From: UBA4479 sp963974935 | Lineage (GTDB): Bacteria > Pseudomonadota > Alphaproteobacteria > Rhodospirillales > Casp-alpha2 | Assembly: GCA_963974935.1 (NCBI GenBank) | Contig: CAXBEV010000017.1 | Span: 3,647-67,646, forward strand | DNA: 64,000 nucleotides | Reading direction: 5' to 3' | Part shown: positions 8,258-16,823 of the stretch, piece by piece | Position numbering within the stretch: the stretch's first letter is position 1 | Layout of the letters: each line of letters begins with the position of its first letter | Notes under the pieces: generated by a model | The model's database searches: none | What the model was told of the DNA's origin: nothing | What the model saw: only the letters and a program-made list of their open reading frames with translations | Program-made: the position numbers and the translations under genes

Positions 8258-9090
8258 GCAGGGTAAATGCTCCGACAAAGGTGACGTTCTTAGGCTCAGG
8301 GCCCTCCAGCGGCGTGCCCGGCGTCGGTATCGGCTGGGGCGACTGCGACCCGAACAACCCGAGAAACAACCGCACCCGCCAATCCGTGCTGGTCGAGCAT
8401 GCCGGCAAGCGGATGCTGGTCGACACCACGCCCGACCTGCGCACGCAATTGCTCCGCGCCGACGTCGATTATCTGGACGCGGTCCTATTTACTCATGCCC
8501 ATGCGGACCACCTGCACGGCATTGATGACCTCAGGGGCATCAATAAGGCGATGAAAAAGCCGCTGCCGGTATTCGCTGATGCCGCGACCCACGGACATAT
8601 TGCCGAGCGCTTTTCATATACCTTGGCGCCGATGCGGCCGGACGAGCCGAATGTTTTCGTGCGTCCGGTGCTCGAGATGACCGAATTCGTCCCCGGCGAC
8701 GACGTGGACGTTTTAGGCGTGCGCGTCGGATCGTTCGTTCAAGATCACGGACATTCGTCGACGGTCGGGTTTCAATTCGGCGGCGTGGTGTATTCGACGG
8801 ACGTGAAAATCCTCTCGGACGATATTTTGGATCGTCTTAGGGACGCCGAACTCGATGTCTGGATCATCGGTGTTTTCAGTTGGAAAGAACATTGGACGCA
8901 TGCCCATGTCGATCGTGCGCTCGAATGGATTGAGCGCGTAAAACCGAAAAGGGCGATCCTCACGCACCTCGGCACCGGCATCGATTACGCCGATTTGATG
9001 GCCGCAACACCCGATCATGTCGTGCCCGCATTCGACGGCATGACGGTCGAGGTCGCCGACGGCGGGGCAGAGATTTCAATCTCGGCATAG
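8254..9090 (+). CDS. Metallo-beta-lactamase-fold hydrolase (PhnP-like)
   Basis: A 278-residue MBL-fold hydrolase. The zinc motif HAHADH is at 81-86, preceded by LGSGPSSGVPG at the N-terminus, and further His/Asp ligands appear in QDHGHSSTVGF and YSTDVK. The N-terminal form resembles PhnP/RNase Z-like phosphodiesterases; the true substrate is not known. The start overlaps tatD by 4 bp, so the two are co-translated, as in many alphaproteobacteria. Confidence 0.88.
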   Translation: MSRVNAPTKVTFLGSGPSSGVPGVGIGWGDCDPNNPRNNRTRQSVLVEHAGKRMLVDTTPDLRTQLLRADVDYLDAVLFTHAHADHLHGIDDLRGINKAMKKPLPVFADAATHGHIAERFSYTLAPMRPDEPNVFVRPVLEMTEFVPGDDVDVLGVRVGSFVQDHGHSSTVGFQFGGVVYSTDVKILSDDILDRLRDAELDVWIIGVFSWKEHWTHAHVDRALEWIERVKPKRAILTHLGTGIDYADLMAATPDHVVPAFDGMTVEVADGGAEISISA

Positions 9091-9501
9091 CCGTTCACTG
9101 CAGGTACCAAGCGTACCTTTATATTTTTGACTGCATTTCATATTGTTTTGTCTGATGTGTATAAGTCGTTGTTTTTAAATAATACTATTTAATTTTCCAT
9201 AATATACATTATACGACTTAACGAGATATGGGCAGGGCTGAGCGTGCGCCATTACCCCGCAGAATACCCGCTCCAGATCAGCTTCCGCGTCATCCTGAAT
9301 CAAACTGTGACTGGCATTGCGCCCGAACGCTAAAACCAAAAGCCCGTCACCTCCGCGCAGGCGGAGGTCCATCTCGTGGCATGGATTCCCGCCTGCGCGG
9401 GAATGACGTGAATGACGGAATGTGTCAGCGACGGGTTTGGCGCGTGCCCCATTTGGTCGAACGCGTTAATGTCGACCTCATCACATCGAACGAGGTTTTC
9501 C
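9091..9501. other. 411-bp intergenic region: AT-rich segment then a family B palindrome
   Basis: Bases about 9110-9230 are AT-rich and contain a DnaA-box-like TGTGTATAA (9156-9164) and an 8-bp inverted repeat TAAGTCGT / ACGACTTA about 50 bp apart. The rest holds the repeat element at 9345-9408. A GAGG ribosome site at 9492-9495 belongs to mazG. No convincing gene is seen. Confidence 0.6.
9345..9408. repeat. Intergenic palindromic repeat, family B, copy 1
   Basis: Arms CGTCACCTCCGCGCAGGCGG and its partner CCGCCTGCGCGGGAATGACG form a hairpin around TCCATCTCGTGGCATGGA. Other copies are at 15739-15766 (half), 18413-18477 and 24661-24723. Confidence 0.85.
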
Positions 9502-10347
9502 ATGGACGACGCCCCCGCAACTCAGCCCCGCTACGGTATGGACGATCTGTTGCAGATCATGGCCAAGCTGCGCGATCCCGACGGCGGCTGCCCTTGGGAC
9601 GTGGCGCAGGATTTCGCCAGCATTGCGCCCTACACCATCGAAGAAGCCTACGAGGTCGCGGACGCCATCGAGCAAGCCGATATGCCGGCGCTCAAGGGTG
9701 AGCTCGGTGATCTGCTGTTGCAGGTCGTGTTCCACGCACAAATGGCCACCGAGGCCGGCGATTTCGCCTATGCCGATGTCGTCCACGCGGTCTCGGAAAA
9801 GATGGTGAAGCGGCACCCGCATGTGTTCGGCGATGCCTCGGTGGCCGATGCGGATGCGCAGACCAAGGCCTGGGAAGATCAGAAAGCCGACGAGCGCGCC
9901 GCCAAGGCCCAGGCCGAGGGGCGCACGCCGTCGGTGCTGGACGATGTGGCGCGCGGGCTCCCTGCCCTGATGCGCGCGGAAAAGCTGCAAAAACGCGCCG
10001 TCCGGGTCGGCTTCGACTGGCCCGATGTGGCCCCCGTGTTCGATAAGGTCCGCGAAGAACTGGACGAGATCACCGAAGTCTTGGAGGCCGCCCCCGCCGG
10101 CGCCGCGCCCGACCCGGACCGGCTCGAAGACGAGCTCGGCGATCTGCTGTTCACCTGCGTCAATCTGGCCCGCAAACTCGGCACCGATCCGGAAACCGCG
10201 CTGCGCCGCACCAACGCCAAATTCGAACGCCGGTTTCGCGATGTCGAGGCATTTGCCGCGGCGGCGGGCCGCGGGGGCCTGCACGGTATGGATATTGAAG
10301 ATCTCGAGTCCCTATGGTCGCGGGCGAAGGAACAAGAACGGGTATAG
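9502..10347 (+). CDS. mazG: Nucleoside triphosphate pyrophosphohydrolase MazG
   Basis: A 281-residue enzyme hydrolysing (d)NTPs to (d)NMP plus pyrophosphate, a housecleaning and stress-modulating activity. I chose the ATG at 9502, which has GAGG 6 nt upstream and gives the normal MazG N-terminus (RYGMDDLLQIMAKLRDP). Two MazG domains are visible: CPWD...TIEEAYEVADAIE...ELGDLLLQVVFHAQ and EELDEITEVLEA...DELGDLLFTCVNLARKL, each with the EExxE/ExxD metal-binding helices. In related genomes mazG often follows hfq-hflX; here those genes lie about 30 kb away. A second, truncated mazG 3' end lies at 15433-15678. Confidence 0.94.
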   Translation: MDDAPATQPRYGMDDLLQIMAKLRDPDGGCPWDVAQDFASIAPYTIEEAYEVADAIEQADMPALKGELGDLLLQVVFHAQMATEAGDFAYADVVHAVSEKMVKRHPHVFGDASVADADAQTKAWEDQKADERAAKAQAEGRTPSVLDDVARGLPALMRAEKLQKRAVRVGFDWPDVAPVFDKVREELDEITEVLEAAPAGAAPDPDRLEDELGDLLFTCVNLARKLGTDPETALRRTNAKFERRFRDVEAFAAAAGRGGLHGMDIEDLESLWSRAKEQERV

Positions 10348-10377
10348 TCCCTACTCGGCTCTTGCTCTTACCGCAAA

Positions 10378-10389
10378 TCTACTAGTAGA
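10378..10389. repeat. 12-bp palindrome TCTACTAGTAGA, copy 1
   Basis: A perfect palindrome 30 bp after the mazG stop. Identical copies follow the mazG fragment (15689-15700) and precede the small gene at 38259-38528 (38542-38553). It contains CTAG, a tetramer usually rare in bacterial DNA. Confidence 0.7.
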
Positions 10390-10430
10390 CGGCCGGTTTT
10401 TCATAAGCGGCGTTTGCGCGCCGCGCCGGA

Positions 10431-13400
10431 TCATTGAGCGGGCTGCGCCGCCTCGCCGATAAATGTAATCGCGGTCTTGTAATTGTTCACGCGGCCGATG
10501 CGGTTCGTCAAAAAATCCTGCAATATTTCGCGTGTGAGGGTCTCGGCTTTACTGCTGGCGACGAGTTCGCCTCGCTCTGCTCTCTGCATATCCTGTTGAC
10601 GCGCCGTCAGGTTTTGCCTCGCGTCCAGAGGAGCCACGGCTTCACCAGATTCAGCGACAATATCGGCCTCCGCCTGTGCCACGGCAAGCGCCGGCGCACT
10701 GGTCAGCGAACCATCGATATCCGAGACGAGCGTTCGGTAGAACCGCATCGTCAATCGCAGTCCCGTCGGGATTTTCGCCGCGAGGTCGCCGTATGTGAGT
10801 GCTGCGCCGTCATCTCCGGTCTTTTTGACAACGTCGGTGCGATCGGCCTCGATGCTCTTGTAAGCGGCTTCCAATTTCGTCGATAGGGCAACCACATACG
10901 GCTTTGTATCCTCGTCGAGGCTCCATACCTGCAGGATCGAGGTTTTCAGCCCGCCCTCGCTCAAAATATCAGTCATGCGATCGAAGTCCTGGCCGGCTTT
11001 GCTCTCATATGTTTCGGTGTGACGCTCGAACACCCGCTCAAGCCCCGGTTTGGCGCTTTCTTGCTGCGCGGGCGTTTCGCCGGTTCCGGGCTGCGGCGGA
11101 GCGGGTATGCTATTTCGTAAATTGCTCAGGCCCGGTTGCCCACTCAGGCTGAACATCGCCAGATTACGTGCGGACTCGGTGATCGCCGTCGTGTCCGCCG
11201 AATAGCTCTTTACGTACCAGTTTCCGATATCGTCCTTGGCGATGGCGTAGTTGGTTTCGCCGGCGGCGGCGACGCGCACACGGTTGATGTTTTGCCAATA
11301 CTGCTTGTCGATGTCGTCGACAATGGCCGTTTGGGTCGGTTTGCCGTAAAAGCTTTCCAAACTCTGGCCGCCCGGAAGGCTCCGCCGCGCGTGCTTAACC
11401 AGCATGTTGCTCCATGAGAACGACGTATTGTCTTGTAGTCCCGTCGCCGCGAAACTGGACCGCAGATACGCCGATGCCGGACGGATGAAGGTCATCTCCG
11501 ATTTTTGCGCCTCGGCGCTTTGGATGGCGGCCCGCAATTCCTGCGCGCGCTTCGTCGCGCCGTTGGAAATCGCCAGAGTTTGGCCGTACTTGAGCAGCGT
11601 GATGTACTGATCAATCACATCGGTGCGCGTCAGGTCGCTAGGTGCATCGTCGGCCTGCAAGCGGCGGGGCATGACCAACAGCATCGCCCTGCTCTCTTGC
11701 TCTTTAACGGTGTCGATGACGCTGGCCCATGCTTTTTTAAGCGCCGACTGTTCGTTGGCCGTCTTGGCTTTGAAGTCGGCCTCGCTTTCCCCAGCTGTTT
11801 TCTTCGCTTCCAGAACGGCGACGGCGACATCCAGCAGCCCGTTGGCGTCCCCGTCCCGGACACTTTGGGCCCGCGCGGCGTTTAGAATGTCCGCTTTGGC
11901 GCCCGCCATGAATGATTGTTTGGTATTGAGGGCGTTCAGGTCAGCCTCTGCCACCGTGACCGCTTTGGTCGCATCTTTCAGATCTTTTTCGCGGGTTTTC
12001 GTCAACAAATCGGTCAGATACGACGTCGCGCGCACGGCGCTCTGCTGGATGGCGGCAAGCACGTTGCTGATCTGGGTCGCTTTGACGACCGGCGTCGTAT
12101 CGCCGTCGAACGGGGGGGCGGCATTGTTGATGTAGCTTTGCGCATTTGCCGCCTTGAAACGGTCTTTGTGGTTTTTGTCGGCGGCGCTGAAGGTGCCTAA
12201 ATGCTGCGTCAGCCATTTCTTGATGCCCGTCATGACCTCGGCCTTGGTTGAGTTGCTGCTCGTGTCTGCTGTCAATGCTGCGATTTCCGAGGTTTTTCCG
12301 GACAGCAATTCGTTTGCATCCAGGATCACGGCGCGGGCATTCACGTCTTGCTTGAATTGGGCCGCAGCGTCATCGGCGCCTGGCGCGGTCGTGCGATCGA
12401 CGGTGCCACGCTCGTTCTGGGCCGCCGTGGCATAGGCGATTTTTTCGTCGACGGCCGTTTTTGCGGACTTTTTGGCCTTCAGCGTTGCTTCCAAGGATGG
12501 GGCCGGATCGCCGATCAACGCGATGACGTCGTCGATGACACGCGCGCGCGTGCGCCCCAGCGCCTGGCTCCAGGCGGCGCGCTCTGCATCGGCCATTTTT
12601 TTGTCGTCGTCCTGGTGTTCCTTCAGACGAAACGCATGATCCGCTTCGACGATGATCGCGTTTCCGAAGGCCTGGAGCGCCAAGGTAAATTTGTCGATGC
12701 CGCCCGGAAGCTTGAGCACTTCACGAACCAGCAGCTCTTTCTCGTCCTGAAACAACACCTGATGGTTGGCGAGTTTGGTGATGCGTGTGCCGAACCCGAT
12801 CAGCGCGGGGCGGAGCTTTCTTTGCGCCTCTTGCAGCGCGGCTGTGTCGTCATCGACGATGGCCTTTTCGTACGACTCGGTCAGAGTATCCAGGCCTTCG
12901 ATGCTGCCGCGGCCGGCGTCAAAGCTGCCGACGTTGTCGGCGATCAGCGCAATCGAGTCTTCGACCCGCTCGATGTTCGGCGATGTCTCGCCCAATGAAA
13001 ACGCCATGCCATGACTGCGAGATGCGGTCTGGACGTACTTGGCGCCAAAGTTCTTCAGCGGGCTGGCCACCTTTACGTATTGCGTAAGATATTGCGTATC
13101 TTTGACGGTCTTAAATGCCGCATGCCCCGCCAGTAATTCGTTCGCAATCGTCGCCGGGTGTTGCTCCAGCGCATCGACGAATGCCGCCCGGTTCGCGGCA
13201 TAGTCGATATCGATCTTGGGCACATACTCGATCTTAGGCATATACCAATTGAACGTCTTCGGCATGGCGCCGCTGAAGGTTCGGATGAGAATGAGCCTCT
13301 CAATTTCCGTGACGTCGCTGACCAGGCGCGCGAGATGCGCAATGAACGTGTTTCGATCGGTTTCGTCCGTGACGTTTTTTCGGAACGTCAGGTCATCGAC

Positions 13401-14540
13401 GCTTGCCAGCATCTCTACGGCTTGCACCCACAGCCTTTCGCTTGCGCTGCGGAAAGCGAGATACGCATCCGATATTCCGTTTGTTTTATTCGTGAGCGCC
13501 GCACCCGCATTCTGTTTGTCCGCGTCCCCGAAAAGAATAAGCGCATGCTCTTTCACGCGTTGCGGGTCTACCAAATACGTGAATTCGGCGTCGGATCTAA
13601 GATGAACGTTCGGGTTTTTTGCAAACCAGTCGTTGTCTTGCGACAGCTTTTCCGTGCGGTTCACGTCGATAAAACCAGCCCCGCCGGCCGCATTAGCTTG
13701 CTTAAAGAACTCAACCGCGACGCGGGTCGGCGATGTTGCTGTCTGCGGGTCCTGGACCGACGCAGCGACGGAATCGCAGGTCTTTGAGCGTTCGGACCTC
13801 TCCGGCGTCACCTCTCGGTAGCGATGTACGCTCCCATCGCGCCGTTCGTACATTTTCGGATTCAGCAGCGACTTGTACTGATCGAAAAGGCACGCGCGGA
13901 GCTCTTCCAGCTTCGGGTACGTCTTAATTTCGGCCGCGAGTTCTTTGGTCCGCGCGTCGTAACTTGATTTGAGCGTCAACCACACCGCATCATCCGACGT
14001 GGCCGAATCATCCGACGTGGCCGACGGCTGTACCGCATCGCGCGCTGTCAAAACTTGTTTTTGTGCGGCGCGAAGTCGAACGACAAAATCGACGACTGGT
14101 GCTGGCGCCGTGTCTTTGTATAAGGACAACACGTGGTTGACCCGACGCGCAGGCCCGCTGACGAAGTACATTTTCTTGTTTTTTGAACTGGAAAATCTCT
14201 CAGCCGGCGCCGGTTGCTCCATCCAATCTTCTCTGTAGGCCTTAAGCACGAGCTCCAGCGGTTCCGTTTGGCAATCGCGCACGTCCGATTCGGGGGGGTC
14301 ACCGAGTTCTTGGCGCGTGCTGCACTCGAGTGTATCACGAAGCTGGATCAGCAGCGGCTTCACGGCGACAGCCAAGTGTGCGAACTGTAGTTTTTGAACT
14401 TCTTCCTGGTTGATCAGCGGGCCTTTATAGACATCGACGTCGATGGTCATGACCGCGCATCCGGAAAGTCCGACGGCGGCCAGGGTGGATATCGCAAGCG
14501 AGCGCGCGGTACTGCCCTTGAATGTTCGGTGTTGTGTCAT
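10431..14540 (-). CDS. Giant predicted lipoprotein of 1369 residues, function unknown
   Basis: The protein starts at an ATG 11 nt after the stop of the upstream small lipoprotein, so the two form an operon. A short signal peptide ends in LSGC (Cys28), so it should be lipid-anchored in the envelope. The remaining 1340 residues are mostly hydrophilic, alanine- and charge-rich, with long predicted helical stretches and no further obvious membrane segments. There is a small tandem repeat (ATSDDS/ATSDDA) near residues 170-190. I recognise no catalytic motif or named family. The very large size for a lipoprotein, and its position between mazG and a truncated mazG copy, suggest an acquired accessory cassette; an outer-membrane or cell-surface scaffold is only a guess. 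Confidence 0.75.
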   Translation of the reverse strand: MTQHRTFKGSTARSLAISTLAAVGLSGCAVMTIDVDVYKGPLINQEEVQKLQFAHLAVAVKPLLIQLRDTLECSTRQELGDPPESDVRDCQTEPLELVLKAYREDWMEQPAPAERFSSSKNKKMYFVSGPARRVNHVLSLYKDTAPAPVVDFVVRLRAAQKQVLTARDAVQPSATSDDSATSDDAVWLTLKSSYDARTKELAAEIKTYPKLEELRACLFDQYKSLLNPKMYERRDGSVHRYREVTPERSERSKTCDSVAASVQDPQTATSPTRVAVEFFKQANAAGGAGFIDVNRTEKLSQDNDWFAKNPNVHLRSDAEFTYLVDPQRVKEHALILFGDADKQNAGAALTNKTNGISDAYLAFRSASERLWVQAVEMLASVDDLTFRKNVTDETDRNTFIAHLARLVSDVTEIERLILIRTFSGAMPKTFNWYMPKIEYVPKIDIDYAANRAAFVDALEQHPATIANELLAGHAAFKTVKDTQYLTQYVKVASPLKNFGAKYVQTASRSHGMAFSLGETSPNIERVEDSIALIADNVGSFDAGRGSIEGLDTLTESYEKAIVDDDTAALQEAQRKLRPALIGFGTRITKLANHQVLFQDEKELLVREVLKLPGGIDKFTLALQAFGNAIIVEADHAFRLKEHQDDDKKMADAERAAWSQALGRTRARVIDDVIALIGDPAPSLEATLKAKKSAKTAVDEKIAYATAAQNERGTVDRTTAPGADDAAAQFKQDVNARAVILDANELLSGKTSEIAALTADTSSNSTKAEVMTGIKKWLTQHLGTFSAADKNHKDRFKAANAQSYINNAAPPFDGDTTPVVKATQISNVLAAIQQSAVRATSYLTDLLTKTREKDLKDATKAVTVAEADLNALNTKQSFMAGAKADILNAARAQSVRDGDANGLLDVAVAVLEAKKTAGESEADFKAKTANEQSALKKAWASVIDTVKEQESRAMLLVMPRRLQADDAPSDLTRTDVIDQYITLLKYGQTLAISNGATKRAQELRAAIQSAEAQKSEMTFIRPASAYLRSSFAATGLQDNTSFSWSNMLVKHARRSLPGGQSLESFYGKPTQTAIVDDIDKQYWQNINRVRVAAAGETNYAIAKDDIGNWYVKSYSADTTAITESARNLAMFSLSGQPGLSNLRNSIPAPPQPGTGETPAQQESAKPGLERVFERHTETYESKAGQDFDRMTDILSEGGLKTSILQVWSLDEDTKPYVVALSTKLEAAYKSIEADRTDVVKKTGDDGAALTYGDLAAKIPTGLRLTMRFYRTLVSDIDGSLTSAPALAVAQAEADIVAESGEAVAPLDARQNLTARQQDMQRAERGELVASSKAETLTREILQDFLTNRIGRVNNYKTAITFIGEAAQPAQ

Positions 14541-14551
14541 CGCTCGGCCCC

Positions 14552-15217
14552 CTAATCGCTCTTCAACTCGACGGCTACGTCTTTCTGAATTTCTCTCAGA
14601 CGTTGGCTTTCGGACTCGACCCTGACCAGGGCCTCGAATATGTCGCGTGTCAGCTTTGCGGATTGGCGCGACGCAATTTCACCAGCAACGCTGCCGAGCG
14701 CGTTGTCGACGGCTTGAAAGAATCCCTCCGGGTTTGATCCCATGACGATCACCAACCGGTGGTTTTCGGGAACCTTTCGCGTTCCCTCCGGGCCGAACTG
14801 AAATAATTTACGGTTTCCACCGATCTTCACGAGTTCGGCGTCCTGAACGTTCTTCACTGAAACGCCGCCTGCGCTCTCCTCGAACTTCAGCGTGGTCCCC
14901 AGCGTGTCGATCAATTCTGCGCGTATCCAGCCCGACGCGAAGTTTACCTGACTGATAAAACTCGCCTGACCATGCACCCGGATGCGATACATTTGCGGCT
15001 CATGTTGGCCAAGGGGATCAAACGATCCGATGTAATATATCTGTTCGATCTCATGGCTGGGAGCTTGTGCGCCCAAAATCGTTGCGCCGATCGCGCCAAG
15101 CGCGATGTTTTGCTCGAGATTGGAACAGGCAGATATACTCAGCCCGCATGAGACAATAACCAACGCGCATGCGAGACGTTTGATGGATGAAAAGATGCCG
15201 TAAAAGGCGCCAATCAC
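14552..15217 (-). CDS. Predicted lipoprotein, first gene of the giant-lipoprotein operon
   Basis: A 221-residue protein of unknown function. I favour the GTG at 15217 because GGGAGG lies 6 nt upstream; a longer frame reaches 15256. The signal peptide (about IKRLACALVIVSCGLSISACS) ends in a lipobox with Cys acceptor. The mature part contains a possible beta-rich segment (residues about 55-130, MYRIRVHGQASFISQVNF and following) and a C-terminal helical part rich in Arg/Glu/Gln. It is followed closely by the 1369-residue lipoprotein, so the two probably act together in the envelope. No family was recognised. Confidence 0.7.
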   Translation of the reverse strand: MIGAFYGIFSSIKRLACALVIVSCGLSISACSNLEQNIALGAIGATILGAQAPSHEIEQIYYIGSFDPLGQHEPQMYRIRVHGQASFISQVNFASGWIRAELIDTLGTTLKFEESAGGVSVKNVQDAELVKIGGNRKLFQFGPEGTRKVPENHRLVIVMGSNPEGFFQAVDNALGSVAGEIASRQSAKLTRDIFEALVRVESESQRLREIQKDVAVELKSD

Positions 15218-15360
15218 AGTCACCCTCCCCCTAGGCCAACTACCATTATATAACACAAACTTATAGTATTACGGGACGTAGACTCGGAGGACCACTCCCG
15301 CCGCTTTTCTATTATTGGTAGAAGGGTAAGGGGCGGCACGTTCGAGAGTCAAGTATTTGA

Positions 15361-15441
15361 CTACTCCGCCGCGTCCTTCTTCGGTGTCGAAATATCGGTC
15401 AGCAGGAAATCCGGGACACGGCAGCCGATGGTGCAGCAGCG
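15361..15441 (-). pseudogene. Remnant: 3' end of the HpaB-type gene at 18538
   Basis: About 80 bp match the 3' end of the gene at 18538-20094 with a single difference (C/T at 15412 against 18590), starting exactly at the stop codon. It encodes the tail GRCCTIGCRVPDFLLTDIST and onward. There is no upstream coding part; the match ends where the mazG remnant begins. Confidence 0.85.
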
Positions 15442-15678
15442 CCCGACCCCGAACGGCTCGAAGACGAACTCGGCGATCTGCTGTTCACCTGCGTCAACCT
15501 GGCCCGCAAACTCGGCACCGACCCGGAAACCGCACTGCGCCGCACCAACGCCAAGTTTGAGCGCCGCTTCCGCGACGTCGAAGCCTACGCCGCCGCCGAC
15601 GGCCACTCCCTCAAGGACCTGGACATCGACGCTCTCGAAGCCCTATGGACCCGCGCTAAGGTGGCGGGACGGGCGTAA
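15433..15678 (+). pseudogene. Remnant: 3' third of a second mazG
   Basis: The frame reads PDPERLEDELGDLLFTCVN and onward, then LDIDALEALWTRAK, to a TAA at 15676-15678. This corresponds to the last ~80 residues of MazG. It is clearly diverged from the mazG at 9502, mainly at third codon positions and in the last 30 residues, so it is not a recent copy of that gene. No start or N-terminal half is present. The junction with the hpaB remnant falls in the shared bases GCAGCAGCG (15433-15441). Confidence 0.85.
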
Positions 15679-15688
15679 CGCCATTTTG

Positions 15689-15700
15689 TCTACTAGTAGA
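15689..15700. repeat. 12-bp palindrome TCTACTAGTAGA, copy 2
   Basis: Identical to the palindrome after intact mazG; here it lies 10 bp after the stop codon of the mazG remnant. Confidence 0.7.
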
Positions 15701-15738
15701 TAATCCGAATTCCGCCCACGGCGCCTATCAATAAACGC

Positions 15739-15766
15739 CGTCATTCCCGCGCAGGCGGGAATCCAT
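15739..15766. repeat. Half copy of palindromic repeat family B
   Basis: Only the left arm (CGTCATTCCCGCGCAGGCGG, then GAATCCAT) is present; the complementary right arm found in other copies is missing. Confidence 0.75.
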
Positions 15767-15991
15767 TTTGCAAATTCTGCTTCAATCTGAACAACATTCA
15801 GGATGAACGTATAAGATTAGGTGCGTATGGCGGTTTAGCTTGAGGGGTGCGGCGCTGAAAAATAGCTGAACGCTACATACTGCAGTCCGTGAGCATTTCA
15901 CCCAAAGGTGGATTGTGAAAGTGGTGTGTTTTTAAATGAAAAATTTCGCAAATGGTTTTTGTGACATGTTAGCAATTAGTAATTTTAATTG

Positions 15992-16525
15992 CTAAGTCGA
16001 AGCTGCGCCCTCGCGAATGCTCTTTGCATCATGATTGGAGAACTTGATGAAGTGCATCATTAAGTTCTGCCACCACGTCAAAGGTACAGTGTCTTCATTG
16101 TCCAATCCCCATGCGCGGATTACCTCGTTATGGCAAGCTAAGCTTAAGGCAGTGTAGGCTGGCGGTTCATCTTTCTCTATTAAGCGACGTTGCCGCGCCC
16201 AATTAGCTAATTGATCCTCAGACGGAGAGGAAATTGCCTCCATTTCAGCAAAAATATCCATGAAGCGCATGTAAAGTAGCGCGTGGTCTCGCGCTTTCAT
16301 AGAAAATCCAACAACCAAATCCAAGGCCGCAATCAAGGCAGCCACTAAGCCCAAAAATCCAGCGGCTTCTTTAAAATATGCTGCAAACGCCGTAGATCCA
16401 AAAACGATAATTAGGAACATGGAAATTTTGTGAAATAAGTCAAAGAACGAACGTCTACGCGCGTGATAGCGTATAGATCTATCTATGCTGAATTTTAGCC
16501 TATCGAATGGTTTGTTTTCGCTCAT
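15992..16525 (-). CDS. Two-transmembrane SLATT-like membrane protein
   Basis: A 177-residue protein with a basic N-terminus (SIRYHARRRSFFDLFHK), two adjacent membrane helices (about 34-50 and 54-75) and a helical cytoplasmic C-terminal part (KARDHALLYMRFMDIFAEMEAI). This layout matches the SLATT class of two-TM proteins, proposed pore-forming effectors in nucleotide-signalling conflict systems. That assignment rests on the pattern only. Its start overlaps the stop of the preceding 97-codon gene by 4 bp. Codon use is more AT-rich than the core genes, fitting transfer. No nucleotide-cyclase or SLOG partner gene is seen nearby. Confidence 0.6.
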   Translation of the reverse strand: MSENKPFDRLKFSIDRSIRYHARRRSFFDLFHKISMFLIIVFGSTAFAAYFKEAAGFLGLVAALIAALDLVVGFSMKARDHALLYMRFMDIFAEMEAISSPSEDQLANWARQRRLIEKDEPPAYTALSLACHNEVIRAWGLDNEDTVPLTWWQNLMMHFIKFSNHDAKSIREGAAST

Positions 16526-16815
16526 TTCTTCCGTATCGGTGGGGGTTTAGGGTCGGGAACACGGTCCCTAACTCTGGCTGACTTTTTAACAAATTCACCA
16601 TCTATATTTGATAGGCCAAGAACCCACAAAGCAACATCTTTCACATCTTGCGGTTCTTCACGGCTTTGCAAAATTGCCTTCGCTTTATTTGCAACCGACT
16701 GCGATTTGGCATGTGAACCACGCGGAGCAATCATGTGTGCGTAGCCGGCCAGATTCGCTCTCCCACTTCTACGACGGTGCTTCTTGGGCTTAGCTGTCAA
16801 AATTGTCGCCCCCAA
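16522..16815 (-). CDS. Small basic protein, partner of the SLATT-like gene
   Basis: Up to 97 residues, starting at TTG 16815 or possibly at the internal ATG at 16734. The N-terminus is highly basic (AKPKKHRRRSGRAN). The central part SQSVANKAKAILQSREE...DVKDVALWVLG resembles the core of the divergent 49-residue protein at 16899 (SKSVASKASKILRDPKS...AKSVAASAL), so the two probably share a small helical domain. The stop overlaps the SLATT-like start (ATGA), so the pair is co-translated. Function unknown. Confidence 0.6.
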   Translation of the reverse strand: MGATILTAKPKKHRRRSGRANLAGYAHMIAPRGSHAKSQSVANKAKAILQSREEPQDVKDVALWVLGLSNIDGEFVKKSARVRDRVPDPKPPPIRKK

Positions 16816-16823
16816 TTTATCGG

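Larger units (their letters stand above)
15218..15991. other. Non-coding mosaic region with gene remnants
   Basis: This gap between the lipoprotein operon and the SLATT module contains no intact gene. From left to right it holds about 140 bp of unassigned DNA, a copy of an hpaB-like 3' end (15361-15441), a mazG 3' end (15433-15678), the palindrome TCTACTAGTAGA (15689-15700), half of a family B repeat (15739-15766), and AT-rich DNA to 15991. Confidence 0.7.

Noticed and set aside
9154..9166. GATGTGTATAAG matches 12 bases of the Tn5 mosaic end.
   Set aside because: The match stops after 12 of 19 bases and there is no second end or transposase; it lies in AT-rich DNA and is best read as chance or as a DnaA-box-like site.
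15428..15703. 91-codon open frame across the mazG remnant.
   Set aside because: It is the +1 shadow of the mazG remnant; the coding-type similarity is in another frame.
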